Assembly (NCBI RefSeq): GCF_033097365.1
Contig: NZ_AP028461.1
Coordinates: 1,116,001 to 1,180,000, forward strand
Reading direction: 5' to 3'
DNA length: 64,000 nt
From: Actinoplanes sichuanensis
GTDB lineage: Bacteria; Actinomycetota; Actinomycetes; Mycobacteriales; Micromonosporaceae
In this document: positions 8,603 through 16,892 of the stretch, one piece after another
Position numbering within the stretch: the stretch's first letter is position 1
Layout of the letters: each line of letters starts with the position of its first letter
Position numbers and translations under genes: made by a program
Notes under the pieces: generated by a model
Databases searched by the model: none
Told to the model about the DNA's origin: nothing
Seen by the model: only the letters and a program-made list of their open reading frames with translations

Positions 8603-9199
8603 ATGACTGCTTTAGAGCATCCTGTTCTGCATGGCCGTTTTGTCCGGCTTGAACCGTTGGGGGAGTGGCACGCCGCCGATCTGGCCGCGGCCGCCGGGGA
8701 GTCGCGTGAGTCCTATGGCTGGACTTGGGTGCCTACCGCGGCGACCGTCGACGGGTACATCGCTGAGCAGGTCGCTCGGGTCGGGCTGGCGCCGTATGCG
8801 CAGATCAGCCGGCAGGCCGGGCGGGCCGTCGGTGTCACCGCCTACTGGGATCCGCGCGGTGAGCCGCTCTCCGCGATCGATGTCGGATTCACCTGGCTGG
8901 CCGCTTCGGCGCAGCGCTCCGGAATCAACCTGGAAGCCAAGTATCTGCTGTTCAAGCACGCTTTCGAGGGGTGGGGCGCGCGCCGGGTCGGGCTGAGTAC
9001 GGACGCCCGCAACGCCCGGTCGCGGGCCGCCATCGCCGGGGTCGGTGCCCGGTTCGAAGGGGTGCTGCGGAACTGGTCCCGATCCTGGGCTCCGGGCGAG
9101 GCCGGTCGGCTGCGGGATTCGGCCCTGTTCTCGGTGGTGGCCGAGGAGTGGCCGGAATGTCGCGCCTACCTGGAACACCGGCTGTCCGAAACGCGGTAA
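8603..9199 (+). CDS. GNAT N-acetyltransferase (RimJ/RimL type) downstream of a SAM-IV riboswitch
   Basis: This 198-residue protein follows AAGGGGA and the riboswitch. It matches the RimJ/RimL-like acetyltransferase layout: HGRFVRLEPLGEWHAADL at the start, GVTAYWDP and DVGFTWLAASAQRSGINLEAK in the middle, and RRVGLSTDARNARSRAAIAGVGARFEGVLR in the acetyl-CoA-binding C-terminal half. Related proteins acetylate ribosomal protein termini, amino acids or small amines. Position behind a SAM sensor suggests a sulfur-related substrate, for example an amino acid or antimetabolite; this is inference. The epoxide-hydrolase-like gene starts ten bases after its stop and is probably co-transcribed. Confidence 0.88.
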   Translation: MTALEHPVLHGRFVRLEPLGEWHAADLAAAAGESRESYGWTWVPTAATVDGYIAEQVARVGLAPYAQISRQAGRAVGVTAYWDPRGEPLSAIDVGFTWLAASAQRSGINLEAKYLLFKHAFEGWGARRVGLSTDARNARSRAAIAGVGARFEGVLRNWSRSWAPGEAGRLRDSALFSVVAEEWPECRAYLEHRLSETR

Positions 9200-9208
9200 A
9201 CCTACAGG

Positions 9209-9967
9209 GTGATCGAGTCCTTCCGTGTGGACGTGCCCCAGGACGATCTCGACGGCCTGGTCGAACGGCTGGCCCGCACCCGATGGCCGGCCGGGACCGG
9301 GTGGGCCGAGTTGACCGGACTCGTCGAGCACTGGCAGGCCCACTTCGACTGGCGGCGGCAGGAGGCTCGCCTCAACTCGTTTCCGCAGTTCATCGCCACT
9401 GTCAACGGGTGCCGGGTGCACTTTCTGCACGTGCGTTCACAGAAGCCGGGAGCGTTGCCGCTGATCGTGGGGCGCGGCGGGCCGGGCACCGTCTTCGGGA
9501 TTCTCGACGATCTCAGGGTGCTGGCGACCGACTTCCACCTGGTCGTTCCGACATTGCCGGGGTTCCCGTTCGGTGGGGTGCGGGCCGGCGCGGAACAGAC
9601 GGCCGAAGCCTGGGCGGAACTCATGGCTCGGCTGGGCTATGTCCGATACGGCGTGCACGGGGGCGGTTTCGGAACACCTGTCGCGGCCATGCTCGCCGAG
9701 CTTCATCCGGAGCGCGCTTTCCGCGTACAACTGGATGGTCTGGAAGAGGCGGCGAAGCCGGACGATGGGCTCGGGGCCGCGGCGGTGGCGTTTAACGACT
9801 CGCCGGCCGGGCTGCTCGAATGGTGTCTGCGTGATCGGGGCGGTCGCGACGATGAGGCGCTGCTTACCGATGTGACCACGTTCTGGCTGGCGGGAGTAAC
9901 CCCACCACCGGAGGGCGGCACCATGGCCGCCCTCCGGGTTCCGGAGATCCGGGACTACTTCATCTGA
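9209..9967 (+). CDS. Epoxide-hydrolase-like alpha/beta protein, shortened and lacking the nucleophile
   Basis: The 252-residue product begins at GTG and has the N-terminal arm of microsomal-type epoxide hydrolases (SFRVDVPQDDLDGLVERLARTRWP; LNSFPQFIATVNGCRVHFLHVRS). The oxyanion motif, normally HGWPGS, reads GRGGPGT. The nucleophile motif, normally GGDWG, reads HGGGFG, with Gly where Asp should be. Family members run to about 370-390 residues; here the cap is reduced and the sequence ends soon after PEIRDYF, where the catalytic His region would be expected. It is therefore probably inactive or repurposed, although the frame is open and codon use is normal. Confidence 0.7.
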   Translation: MIESFRVDVPQDDLDGLVERLARTRWPAGTGWAELTGLVEHWQAHFDWRRQEARLNSFPQFIATVNGCRVHFLHVRSQKPGALPLIVGRGGPGTVFGILDDLRVLATDFHLVVPTLPGFPFGGVRAGAEQTAEAWAELMARLGYVRYGVHGGGFGTPVAAMLAELHPERAFRVQLDGLEEAAKPDDGLGAAAVAFNDSPAGLLEWCLRDRGGRDDEALLTDVTTFWLAGVTPPPEGGTMAALRVPEIRDYFI

Positions 9968-9977
9968 CCGATAGTGG

Positions 9978-10616
9978 TCAGCTGGAGCAGGTGTTGAGCA
10001 TGGTCTGGAGCGCGGTCTTCTCCGACGACTGGAGGGTCAGCGACCAGTAGTACTTGACCGCGATCCACATCTTGGCGTAGGTGCACCGGTACGAGGTGAC
10101 CGACGGCTGCCAGGTCGACGGGTCCTGGTCGCTCTTGGACTGGTTCACGTTGTCGGTGACCGCGATCAGCTGCGGGCGGGTCAGGTCGTTGGCGAAGCTC
10201 TGCCGCTTGCTGGTGGTCCAGGCGCTGGCGCCGGAACGCCACGCCTCGGCCAGCGGAACCACGTGATCGATGTCGAGATCCGAGGCCGCGGTCCAGGTGG
10301 CGCCGTCGTAGGGGGAGTACCACGAGCCGGAGGTGGCGGCGCACGCCGAGCTGACGACCACGTTCGTGCCGTCCCGCTTCAGCACCGTCTCGCGGGTGTT
10401 GCAGGTCCCGGAGATGGTGATCCAGTGCGGGAACAGGTCGCGGTCGTAGGTGCTCGCGTTCGCCTCGGCCGCGACGGTCAGTGCGGTGAGGTAGGTCTGC
10501 GCCGTCGACTTCGACGGGATTCCGGTGGGCGCGGCCTGGGCCGGGGACGCCAGCAGGCCGAGAGTGATCAGGGTGGCCGTGACTACGGCCATCACGGGAC
10601 GGGGGGAGAGGGGCAT
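9978..10616 (-). CDS. Secreted HNH endonuclease-like protein (DUF1524 / GmrSD C-terminal type)
   Basis: The 212-residue protein has a clear signal peptide (VMAVVTATLITLGLLASPAQA, cleaved near 28) and the actinobacterial secreted HNH signature: SDLDIDHVVPLAEAWRSGA near 113-131, followed by FANDL and a C-terminal Asn/Lys segment (NVNQSKSDQDPSTWQP). Cys pairs near 72/91 and 177/209 could form disulfides outside the cell. AAAGGAG precedes the ATG. It is expected to be an extracellular nuclease, possibly for nutrient scavenging or killing; no immunity gene is visible nearby. It runs tail-to-tail with the epoxide-hydrolase-like gene. Confidence 0.85.
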   Translation of the reverse strand: MPLSPRPVMAVVTATLITLGLLASPAQAAPTGIPSKSTAQTYLTALTVAAEANASTYDRDLFPHWITISGTCNTRETVLKRDGTNVVVSSACAATSGSWYSPYDGATWTAASDLDIDHVVPLAEAWRSGASAWTTSKRQSFANDLTRPQLIAVTDNVNQSKSDQDPSTWQPSVTSYRCTYAKMWIAVKYYWSLTLQSSEKTALQTMLNTCSS

Positions 10617-10831
10617 GATCGGCTCCTTTGTGTCGTCCGATTCGGACTACACAGATCTACGGGAGCCGGACGTCACCGGATGATGACGTTCATGAATTTC
10701 TTATGTCCGAACAAAAAAGAACAAACCCGCCTTGGAAACAAGACCTTAATCTTTGTACGAGCTGTGAACGGCGCTGTGCCCGTCCCCGTGACGTCCGCCC
10801 ATCTCAACGCCGAAACGCGACCGCCGGGACG

Positions 10832-10843
10832 CCTGTCTGGTCA
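10832..10843. repeat. Target-site duplication, left copy
   Basis: CCTGTCTGGTCA lies directly outside the left terminal inverted repeat of the insertion sequence and recurs exactly outside the right end at 12212-12223. A shared G before each copy makes the match 13 bases if counted there, though that base may belong to the element end. Confidence 0.85.
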
Positions 10844-12211
10844 CAGGGTCATTGCATGTTCCGGTAGCTGCTGGTCACGGCCGTGATGAGGTCGTTTGAA
10901 CGGCGGTCGGCGCGGCGGTTGGCGCGGGCGATGTTGGTTTCGCCGTTGATGCGGTGCCAGCCGATCGCGGTGTTACGCAGTGTCGCCATGACGGCGGGTC
11001 CGGTGCCGGTCCGGGCTTGATGAAGATCTTCACGGAACGTGACATCTCGGACGTTGTGGACCTGGTTCTCGATCAACCACTCCGATCTGGCCCACTTCTG
11101 CAGGTCAGCGGGCTGAGCGTCGGCAGCGGGAAGGGACGTGACCAGATAGGCGGTCTCCCGGCTGGTCTTGCCGCCGGTGGTGCGGGTCCGGGTGATCCGG
11201 ACGGCTTGCCGGGCGTGCGGGAACGCGATCCCGCCCGGGGTCTGCAGGGTGACGGCCTTGACCGTGCGGGTCTCCTTGCGGCCGTGACCACGCTCGCGGG
11301 TGCGGTCACCGACCGGGATCTGCGCCCAGGGAACGGCTTTGAGCTGGGCATGGAGGGTGGGCTGGTTGCCTTTGGCCTGCAGTAGCAGGTGTGCGCCGCG
11401 GCGGGTGATCTGCTCGGCGTGGCCGGTCTGGGTGTGCAGGGCGTCGGCGACTATCAGCACCCCGGTAAGGCTGCCCAGCAGGTTCTCCACGGCGTCGAGC
11501 AGTGGTGTGAACGACGGGATCTCGTTGCTCTTCGTATCGACCGTGACCTGGGCGAGGACGATGCCGGTGCTGGTGTCCAGCGCGGACAGCAGATGCGTTT
11601 GACGCCCGTCGGGCAGACGGGCGCCGCGCAATGTCTTGCCGTCGACGGCGATCACGGTCCGGTAGCGGCGCGGCCGGGGAACGGCGAGCGGTGGTGTGCG
11701 GGTGCGGAGCCAGCCCGCCAGGACGCTGCCGACCGGGGCATCGTCGAGTCGGGTCAATAGTCGCCATACCGTGGTGCCGGCAGGCAAGCCCCGGTCGAAC
11801 CCGAGCCGTCGCTGGTCCGGCTCGTCCAGGTCGTACAGCCAGTCGGCGATCGCCGTGAACGAGGTGGCGCCGGCCAGGACGGCGCAGACCGCGACGGCGA
11901 GCAGCGCTGCCAGCGGATATCGCACCCCGCGAGGATTCCGCGGGTCCGGGACCAGGCTCGCGGCGGCCAGGAGCCCGCCGTGTTCACCGTCGGTGACCGG
12001 CGGCGGTGGCGTGTCGATGCCAGGGGTTGTCACGGTCAGTACGCAGATCAGAGATGATGCCATCGGCGGGTGGAGTCCTCGGTGGTCGTGCAGCGTCAAG
12101 AACTCCATGATCACCTTGAGGGCTTCACCCGCTCCATCCGCCTCCATATAGGCCGATCACTCGACATCATCCCAGCTCAGAGCGCCTGCCCGCGAGAACG
12201 CAACGGCCCTG
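10844..12211 (-). mobile_element. Complete ISAs1-family insertion sequence (about 1,368 bp)
   Basis: The element is bounded by imperfect inverted termini: CAGGGTCATTGCA at 10844 on the plus strand and CAGGGCCGTTGCG reading inward from 12211, matching at 10 of 13 positions with three transitions. Exact 12-bp copies of CCTGTCTGGTCA flank it. It holds one intact transposase gene whose stop codon lies inside the left terminus. Intact ends, a perfect target duplication and an open transposase suggest recent insertion. It sits between the 5' side of the secreted nuclease gene and the 3' end of the haloperoxidase gene, so it probably broke no gene. Confidence 0.9.
10849..12147 (-). CDS. ISAs1-family transposase (DDE)
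   Basis: The 432-residue transposase carries the family blocks: AVCAVLAGATSFTAIADW in the N-terminal domain, IAVDGKTLRGAR near 165 (first Asp), LIVADALHTQTGHAEQI near 235 (second Asp) and SEWLIENQVHNVRDVTFREDLHQAR near 360 (Glu). The DDE triad is therefore complete. Translation may begin at the first ATG or at the MASSLICV methionine 28 codons later; neither has a strong ribosome-binding site. The gene fills nearly the whole element. Confidence 0.93.
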   Translation of the reverse strand: MEADGAGEALKVIMEFLTLHDHRGLHPPMASSLICVLTVTTPGIDTPPPPVTDGEHGGLLAAASLVPDPRNPRGVRYPLAALLAVAVCAVLAGATSFTAIADWLYDLDEPDQRRLGFDRGLPAGTTVWRLLTRLDDAPVGSVLAGWLRTRTPPLAVPRPRRYRTVIAVDGKTLRGARLPDGRQTHLLSALDTSTGIVLAQVTVDTKSNEIPSFTPLLDAVENLLGSLTGVLIVADALHTQTGHAEQITRRGAHLLLQAKGNQPTLHAQLKAVPWAQIPVGDRTRERGHGRKETRTVKAVTLQTPGGIAFPHARQAVRITRTRTTGGKTSRETAYLVTSLPAADAQPADLQKWARSEWLIENQVHNVRDVTFREDLHQARTGTGPAVMATLRNTAIGWHRINGETNIARANRRADRRSNDLITAVTSSYRNMQ

Positions 12212-12223
12212 CCTGTCTGGTCA
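12212..12223. repeat. Target-site duplication, right copy
   Basis: CCTGTCTGGTCA is identical to 10832-10843 and abuts the right terminus of the insertion sequence. Confidence 0.85.
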
Positions 12224-12228
12224 TGGGA

Positions 12229-12253
12229 GCTGTTCCATGCACGCCGGAACAGC
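12229..12253 (-). terminator. Hairpin downstream of the haloperoxidase-like gene
   Basis: GCTGTTCC (12229-12236) pairs perfectly with GGAACAGC (12246-12253) around a nine-base loop. It lies about 30 bases past the stop of the haloperoxidase-like gene and just outside the insertion sequence. There is no T-run, as is common for actinobacterial terminators. Confidence 0.5.
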
Positions 12254-12285
12254 CCTCACGACCAGCCTGGTGCGAACGGGGTGGG

Positions 12286-13563
12286 TCAGCGCCGACGGAA
12301 AGCGTGCAGGTAGAGGTAGAGGCTGGTCTTGGCGCCGATCCCGGCGCCTGCCGTGTCGGCTGAGCGGAAGTGGATGCCGCCCCACACGCGGGCGTTGACG
12401 AGTTCGGTGAGGGCGCCGGAGAAGCTGGTGAAGTAGCGGGTGGTTCCGGTGTCGGCGCTCGTCGCGTGGAACGGGATGTCGTCGCGGCCGAAGAACAAGC
12501 GCAGGATCGTCATGTTGGAGCCGGTCGCGCAGGCGTGCCCGGACGTGTAGTCGGGGCTGCCCGGGGTGATCAGCAGCGGCATCCACGACGGGTCGCCCGT
12601 GGTGTCCGGGTTGCCGTCGGTCTCGGCGAGCTGGACCGCGGTGACCGGTCGCCAGAAGCCCCAGTGTCGTTTCTCGTTGAAGCAGGCCGTGTTGGCGTCC
12701 GACGCGGCGATGTTGACCATGGCGAGGAGTCGGGCGGTCTGCACGGAGGAGAGCCGCTGGGTGACGGCGAGCTGCCGGTTGATCTCCCACTGGCCGAGTC
12801 GCCGGTCGTGCCACCAGCGGGCGGCGTCGGTCTGGTCGGCGGTCCGGGTGGTGCTGTTCACCGCCCCGATCGCCTTGATCTCGCCGAAGTCGCGGGTGTA
12901 GGTGGCGCCGGTCAGCGACGGCGGCCCGGCGGTCCGGAACATGTCGGCTCGGGGCAGCACGAACGGCCGCAGATCGGCCGACCAGGCACCGGCGTTGGCG
13001 AACGTGGGCGGGGTGGGCCGCCACTGGCCGGGTTCGGTGCCGACCGGGAACGCCTCCACCCCGAACGCGCCGTCGCCGGACCGGGACGCGAGCATGGCGT
13101 CGGCGGTGCGCTCGCCGACGGCGATGCCCGACTGTTCGGCCCGGCCGTCCGGGATGCTGGCCAGGAACTCGTCGTACTGGGCTTGGAGCCGGTCCCGCTG
13201 GGCCGGGAAGAGCGCGGTCAGGACCCGATGGGCGGCGGCCGCGACGGCGGCGTCGGTGGATTCCCGTCCGGTGGTCCGGGGTGCCGACAGATACGGCTGG
13301 TAGGGCTGCCCGGCGATGGCGTTGACCGCGTCGTAGACGGCCCCCTGCACCATCGCGAAGCTTCGGCTCTGCACCCACGGGTTCTCGCGGGCGACGTCCC
13401 AGATCGCGGCCTGAGCGTTCTCGTTCCAGATGATCACGGCAGCCGAGGAGGAAGGAGCGGAAGGAGAGGAGGCGGAGGAGGCGGAGGAGGAGGCAGGCGA
13501 AGACAAGGCGGCCGCTGGAACAGCGAGTACAGCGGACAGGATCAGTGCCAGTGCACGCTTCAT
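12286..13563 (-). CDS. Secreted vanadium-dependent haloperoxidase-like / PAP2-fold protein
   Basis: The 425-residue protein has a signal peptide (MKRALALILSAVLAVPAAALS) followed by a Ser/Ala-rich low-complexity linker to about residue 42. The vanadate/phosphate pocket motifs are present: KRHWGFWRPVTA near 300 (Lys and Arg), SGHACATGSN near 348 (Ser-Gly-His) and ARVWGGIHFRSAD near 397 (Arg, axial His and Asp). Related proteins are haloperoxidases or acid phosphatases; the motif spacing favours the haloperoxidase-like branch, but halide use cannot be read from sequence. Its ATG overlaps the stop of the upstream small gene by four bases. Confidence 0.85.
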   Translation of the reverse strand: MKRALALILSAVLAVPAAALSSPASSSASSASSPSAPSSSAAVIIWNENAQAAIWDVARENPWVQSRSFAMVQGAVYDAVNAIAGQPYQPYLSAPRTTGRESTDAAVAAAAHRVLTALFPAQRDRLQAQYDEFLASIPDGRAEQSGIAVGERTADAMLASRSGDGAFGVEAFPVGTEPGQWRPTPPTFANAGAWSADLRPFVLPRADMFRTAGPPSLTGATYTRDFGEIKAIGAVNSTTRTADQTDAARWWHDRRLGQWEINRQLAVTQRLSSVQTARLLAMVNIAASDANTACFNEKRHWGFWRPVTAVQLAETDGNPDTTGDPSWMPLLITPGSPDYTSGHACATGSNMTILRLFFGRDDIPFHATSADTGTTRYFTSFSGALTELVNARVWGGIHFRSADTAGAGIGAKTSLYLYLHAFRRR

Positions 13564-13919
13564 CCGCCCATCGGATCTGATGGATCTGGCATAAATCTGT
13601 CAGTCGCCGCCGCGAAGTGGGCGGCCACCCGGTCCCGGGCCACCCGGATCTCCAGATCGGGGGTGAGCTCGCCGGTCCGGGCCAGCTCCCGCAGGTAGTG
13701 CACGAGCCGTTCCCATTCGCCGCTGCCGGCCGGGGCGGGCCGCAGCATCGGCAGCGATTCGAAGTGCGCGATCAGGTCCGGCAGGGCCGAGTACGGCGCC
13801 GACGCGGTGCACGCCCCGTCCGGGCACCCGCGGAACGTGATCCGCGGCTCCGGTCCGGTCTCGATGCGGAACTCGGCCAGGATGCCGTCGCTGCGTCGGG
13901 GCACGTCCGGTGTGACCAT
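13560..13919 (-). CDS. Hypothetical protein of about 119 residues, coupled to the haloperoxidase-like gene
   Basis: I do not recognise this protein. From the ATG at 13919 it reads MVTPDVPRRSDGILAEF and continues with a short Cys pair (GCPDGAC) and a helical Arg/Glu-rich C-terminal half ending DPSDPMGG. An in-frame TTG at 13946 would add nine residues. There is no signal peptide or membrane segment. Its stop overlaps the haloperoxidase start, so the two are co-transcribed and probably translationally coupled. The diguanylate cyclase gene ends just upstream at 13947, so all three may form one transcript. Confidence 0.65.
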   Translation of the reverse strand: MVTPDVPRRSDGILAEFRIETGPEPRITFRGCPDGACTASAPYSALPDLIAHFESLPMLRPAPAGSGEWERLVHYLRELARTGELTPDLEIRVARDRVAAHFAAATDRFMPDPSDPMGG

Positions 13920-13946
13920 GCCCGCCAACGTAACGAGCGTGGGCAA

Positions 13947-15488
13947 TCAGGCGGCGACCGGAAGTTCGACGGCGGGTGCCTGCGCGGCGGGTTCCAGGGA
14001 TTCCTGCCAGATCGCCCAGCGGGTCTCCGGGCCGAGCGACTTGGCCCGGTACATGGCCAGGTCGGCGCGGTGCACGATCTCGTCGTGGGTGAGTTCGCCG
14101 GGATCGGTGACGGCCACCCCGATGCTCGCCGCGAGGGTGATGAGCCGTCCCTCGACCATGACGGGGCCCAGTGCCGCGGCGATCCGGCCGGCCACGTCGT
14201 ACGCCTCCTCAGCGCTGTTGATCTCCGGCAGCACCACCGCGAACTCGTCGCCGCCGAGGCGGACCGGCAGGCCCGGCGCCGGGACGCACTGCCGGAGCGC
14301 GGCGGCGAACTCGACCAGCACCCGGTCGCCGGCCTTGTGCCCGAGGGTGTCGTTGATCTGTTTGAACCCGTTCATGTCGATGACCAGGACCGACATCCGG
14401 CGGCCGCGGGCCAGGGTCCGGTAGGAGACCTTACGGAACATGCTCCGGTTGGCCAGCCCGGTCAGCCCGTCGGTGAGCGCCCGTTCGTCGCTCTCCTGCT
14501 GGACGATCGTCTGCCGGTAGAGCACGAGCACACTGAGCACCGCCCCGCCCAGGGCGAGCCCGCCCCACGGGAAGAACTCGCCGTCGCGGGCGGCCTCGGT
14601 CAGCATCAGTACCTGCGCCACGGCGACCGCGACGAACGGCATGTACCGGCCGACGCCGAAGTGGCGCAGCGAGGCGGCCGACCCGGCCCGGCCCTGGGTG
14701 AGAGCCGCCGCCGCGAGGAGCGCGTCGGCCGAGATCCAGCAGATGAACTGCCAGGAGACCGGCATCACCGCGTCCATCTGCCCGTCCAGGAACCCGTGCA
14801 CGGCGTCACCGGTGAACAGGATCAGAGTGCCCGCGGTGAGCAGACGCAGCGGCTGTTGCGCGGACTCGTCGGCGCCGCGCAGCAGGGCCCGGACCACGCT
14901 GAACAGCAGCGCCAGGTCGCCGAGCGGGTAGACGGCGGCGCTGAACAGCACGTCGGTGGAGAGTTCGGAACGCTGCAGCATCGGGCCGATCGCGGTGTAC
15001 CAGAGCACCACCGACCCGCCGGCCATCACGGTCAGCGCGTCGACACCCGCCTTGATCCGGTCCCGGCGGTTCGTCGGGGCCAGCGGGAACCGCTGCAACG
15101 CGATCAGCAGGGCGGTCACGAACACCACATGGGTGGCGTCGTCCCAGTGTGAGAGCGCGCCCCCGGCGTCACCGAAGATCATCAGCAGCGGCACCGCGAC
15201 GACGAGCGTCGCGAAGCAGGCCGCGACCGCGCCCCAGGCCTGCCGCAGCCGTGGTGGCAGGGCCGGCAGCCGGGCCGCGCGTACCGCCGCGACCAGGCCG
15301 AACACGCCGAAGGAGAGCCGGGCCACCTCGGCCGCCGGCTCGTACCAGGACAGCTCCGAGGCGAGGTTGACCATCGAGATCGCCAGCGCGGCCAGGTACA
15401 GAGCGCCGAGCCCCAGGTAGGCGGGCGGCACGCCACGGGCCGGGCGGCGGTGCCGTGGTGGCGGCGTCCGTCGACTCGGAGTGTGCAC
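13947..15488 (-). CDS. Membrane-bound diguanylate cyclase (GGDEF)
   Basis: The 513-residue protein has about ten hydrophobic segments in residues 22-330 and then a GGDEF domain (ALTDGLTGLANRSMF; DMNGFKQINDTLGHKAGDR; RLGGDEFAVV). The active-site GGDEF is intact, so it should make cyclic di-GMP. The RxxD inhibitory site expected just before it is absent (the residues there are RQCVPAPGLPV). The membrane part includes VYPLGDLALL, resembling a segment (GYPLGDVLVL) in the larger GGDEF-EAL protein nearby, so the two share a sensor type. The ligand is unknown. Confidence 0.9.
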   Translation of the reverse strand: MHTPSRRTPPPRHRRPARGVPPAYLGLGALYLAALAISMVNLASELSWYEPAAEVARLSFGVFGLVAAVRAARLPALPPRLRQAWGAVAACFATLVVAVPLLMIFGDAGGALSHWDDATHVVFVTALLIALQRFPLAPTNRRDRIKAGVDALTVMAGGSVVLWYTAIGPMLQRSELSTDVLFSAAVYPLGDLALLFSVVRALLRGADESAQQPLRLLTAGTLILFTGDAVHGFLDGQMDAVMPVSWQFICWISADALLAAAALTQGRAGSAASLRHFGVGRYMPFVAVAVAQVLMLTEAARDGEFFPWGGLALGGAVLSVLVLYRQTIVQQESDERALTDGLTGLANRSMFRKVSYRTLARGRRMSVLVIDMNGFKQINDTLGHKAGDRVLVEFAAALRQCVPAPGLPVRLGGDEFAVVLPEINSAEEAYDVAGRIAAALGPVMVEGRLITLAASIGVAVTDPGELTHDEIVHRADLAMYRAKSLGPETRWAIWQESLEPAAQAPAVELPVAA

Positions 15489-15571
15489 AGCGCCTCCTAG
15501 ATGGGTTGACGCCGGTGCTGATCGGCCCCGCCCGGCGTCACTTGAGGGACGCCGCTCCTTAGGATCGGCTG

Positions 15572-16753
15572 ATGGCCGTACCCCAGACCCATGACGAGGC
15601 GGTCACCGCCGCCCACCAGCTCGCCGAGACCCTGATCCCGGGCGCGATCCAGCGCGATCGGGACGGCGCCGACGTCGTACCGCACGAGGCGATCGCCGCC
15701 CTGGACGCCTCCGGGCTGCTCGGCATCACCGTGCCGGCCGCCGACGGCGGGCCCGGCCTCGGGCCGCGCACGCTGGCCGAGGTGACCCGGATCATCGCCG
15801 CCGCCGACCCGGCGATCGCCCAGATCCCGCAGGGCCACTACCTGATGGTCGATGTCCTCGTGGTGCACGGCGGGCCGGAGGCGCGTAAGCGGATCCTCGG
15901 CGACGTGCTGGCCGGGCGGCGGCTCGGTAACGCCCTCGCCGAGCGCGGCGGCAAACACGCCCAGGACCTGCGGACACGGATCGCCGACGGCCGGCTGGAC
16001 GGCGTCAAGTTCTACACGACGGGCGCTCTGACCAGTGCGTGGATCGCGGTCAGCGCACTCGACGAGACCGGCCGGGTGGTGCTGGCGATGGTGCCGCGCG
16101 ACGCCGAGGGCGTTCAGGTGGACACCGACTGGGACATGATCGGCCAGCGCGCCACGATCAGCGGGACGGCGACGTTCCGGCAGGTGCCGGTCGAGCCCGG
16201 GCTGTGCATCGACTACGCGCACGCCTACCAGGTGCCGCAGCAGCTCGGCGCGCGGGCGCAGCTCGTGCACACGGCGATCGAGGTGGGCATCGCCGGGGCG
16301 GCGCTGCGGGAGGCCCGCGACTACCTACGGGAGAAGGCCCGACCGTCGACCGAGGCGGTCCGGTACGGCGCGGCGGCCGCTACCGACGACCCGCACGTGC
16401 GGCACCGGTACGGGCGCCTCGCGACCCGCGTCCGTGCTGCTGAGGCATTGTTGGAGTCGTCTGGCCGTACCCTCGAGGAAGTGGGTTTGATCCCGACCGA
16501 CGAGCAGGCCGCGGCGCGCGGCAGCCTCGCGGTCGCCGCGGCGAAGGCGTTCGGCAGTGAGGTGGCGCTGGAGGCCGGCTCGGAGCTGTTCACCCTCTGC
16601 GGCACCAGCTCGGCCGCCGCGAAATACGGCCTGGACCGGCACTGGCGCAACGCCCGCACACACAGCGTGCACGACCCGATCGATTACAAATACGCGCATA
16701 TCGCCGCATACGACCTGGCGGACCTGTTGCCGCCCAACCACGGCCAGCTTTAA
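15572..16753 (+). CDS. Acyl-CoA-dehydrogenase-fold flavin monooxygenase, SfnB/DszC-like
   Basis: The 393-residue protein has the acyl-CoA dehydrogenase fold but carries the C-terminal HWRNARTHSVHDP motif typical of flavin-dependent monooxygenases such as DszC and SfnB, and lacks the catalytic Glu region of true dehydrogenases. Other landmarks are LLGITVPAADGGPGLG, GNALAERGGKHAQDL and KFYTTGALTSAWIAV. SfnB-type enzymes release sulfur from organosulfur compounds using reduced FMN. A sulfur role is inferred from family likeness only; no flavin reductase or sulfonate transporter adjoins it. It is divergent from the GGDEF gene across about 80 bases. Confidence 0.8.
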   Translation: MAVPQTHDEAVTAAHQLAETLIPGAIQRDRDGADVVPHEAIAALDASGLLGITVPAADGGPGLGPRTLAEVTRIIAAADPAIAQIPQGHYLMVDVLVVHGGPEARKRILGDVLAGRRLGNALAERGGKHAQDLRTRIADGRLDGVKFYTTGALTSAWIAVSALDETGRVVLAMVPRDAEGVQVDTDWDMIGQRATISGTATFRQVPVEPGLCIDYAHAYQVPQQLGARAQLVHTAIEVGIAGAALREARDYLREKARPSTEAVRYGAAAATDDPHVRHRYGRLATRVRAAEALLESSGRTLEEVGLIPTDEQAAARGSLAVAAAKAFGSEVALEAGSELFTLCGTSSAAAKYGLDRHWRNARTHSVHDPIDYKYAHIAAYDLADLLPPNHGQL

Positions 16754-16824
16754 CCCTTCATCGGGTACGGCCACGCGGAGTCCCGTGGCCACCCCGCGAC
16801 GCAGGCGACAGTCCAGGCCGAAAT

Positions 16825-16851
16825 GCGGCCGCCGGGCTGAATGCGGTGGTC
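16825..16851 (+). repeat. 27-bp dispersed repeat, copy 1
   Basis: The 27 bases beginning GCGGCCGCCGGGCTGAATGC recur exactly at 62995-63021, in the same orientation. Both copies are intergenic; this one lies past the 3' ends of the convergent SfnB-like and GNAT genes. Confidence 0.85.
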
Positions 16852-16892
16852 ACCGGCTGGTCCGCACTGTGCGTGCGGACCAGCCGGCCGGA

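Noticed and set aside
7667..8606. Long open frames on both strands across the G-rich tract (up to about 350 codons)
   Set aside because: Translations are simple repeats of His/Pro/Thr/Arg or Val/Gly/Cys/Trp, all frames are open at once because stops are rare in this composition, and no ribosome-binding site or motif is present. They also cover the SAM-IV riboswitch.
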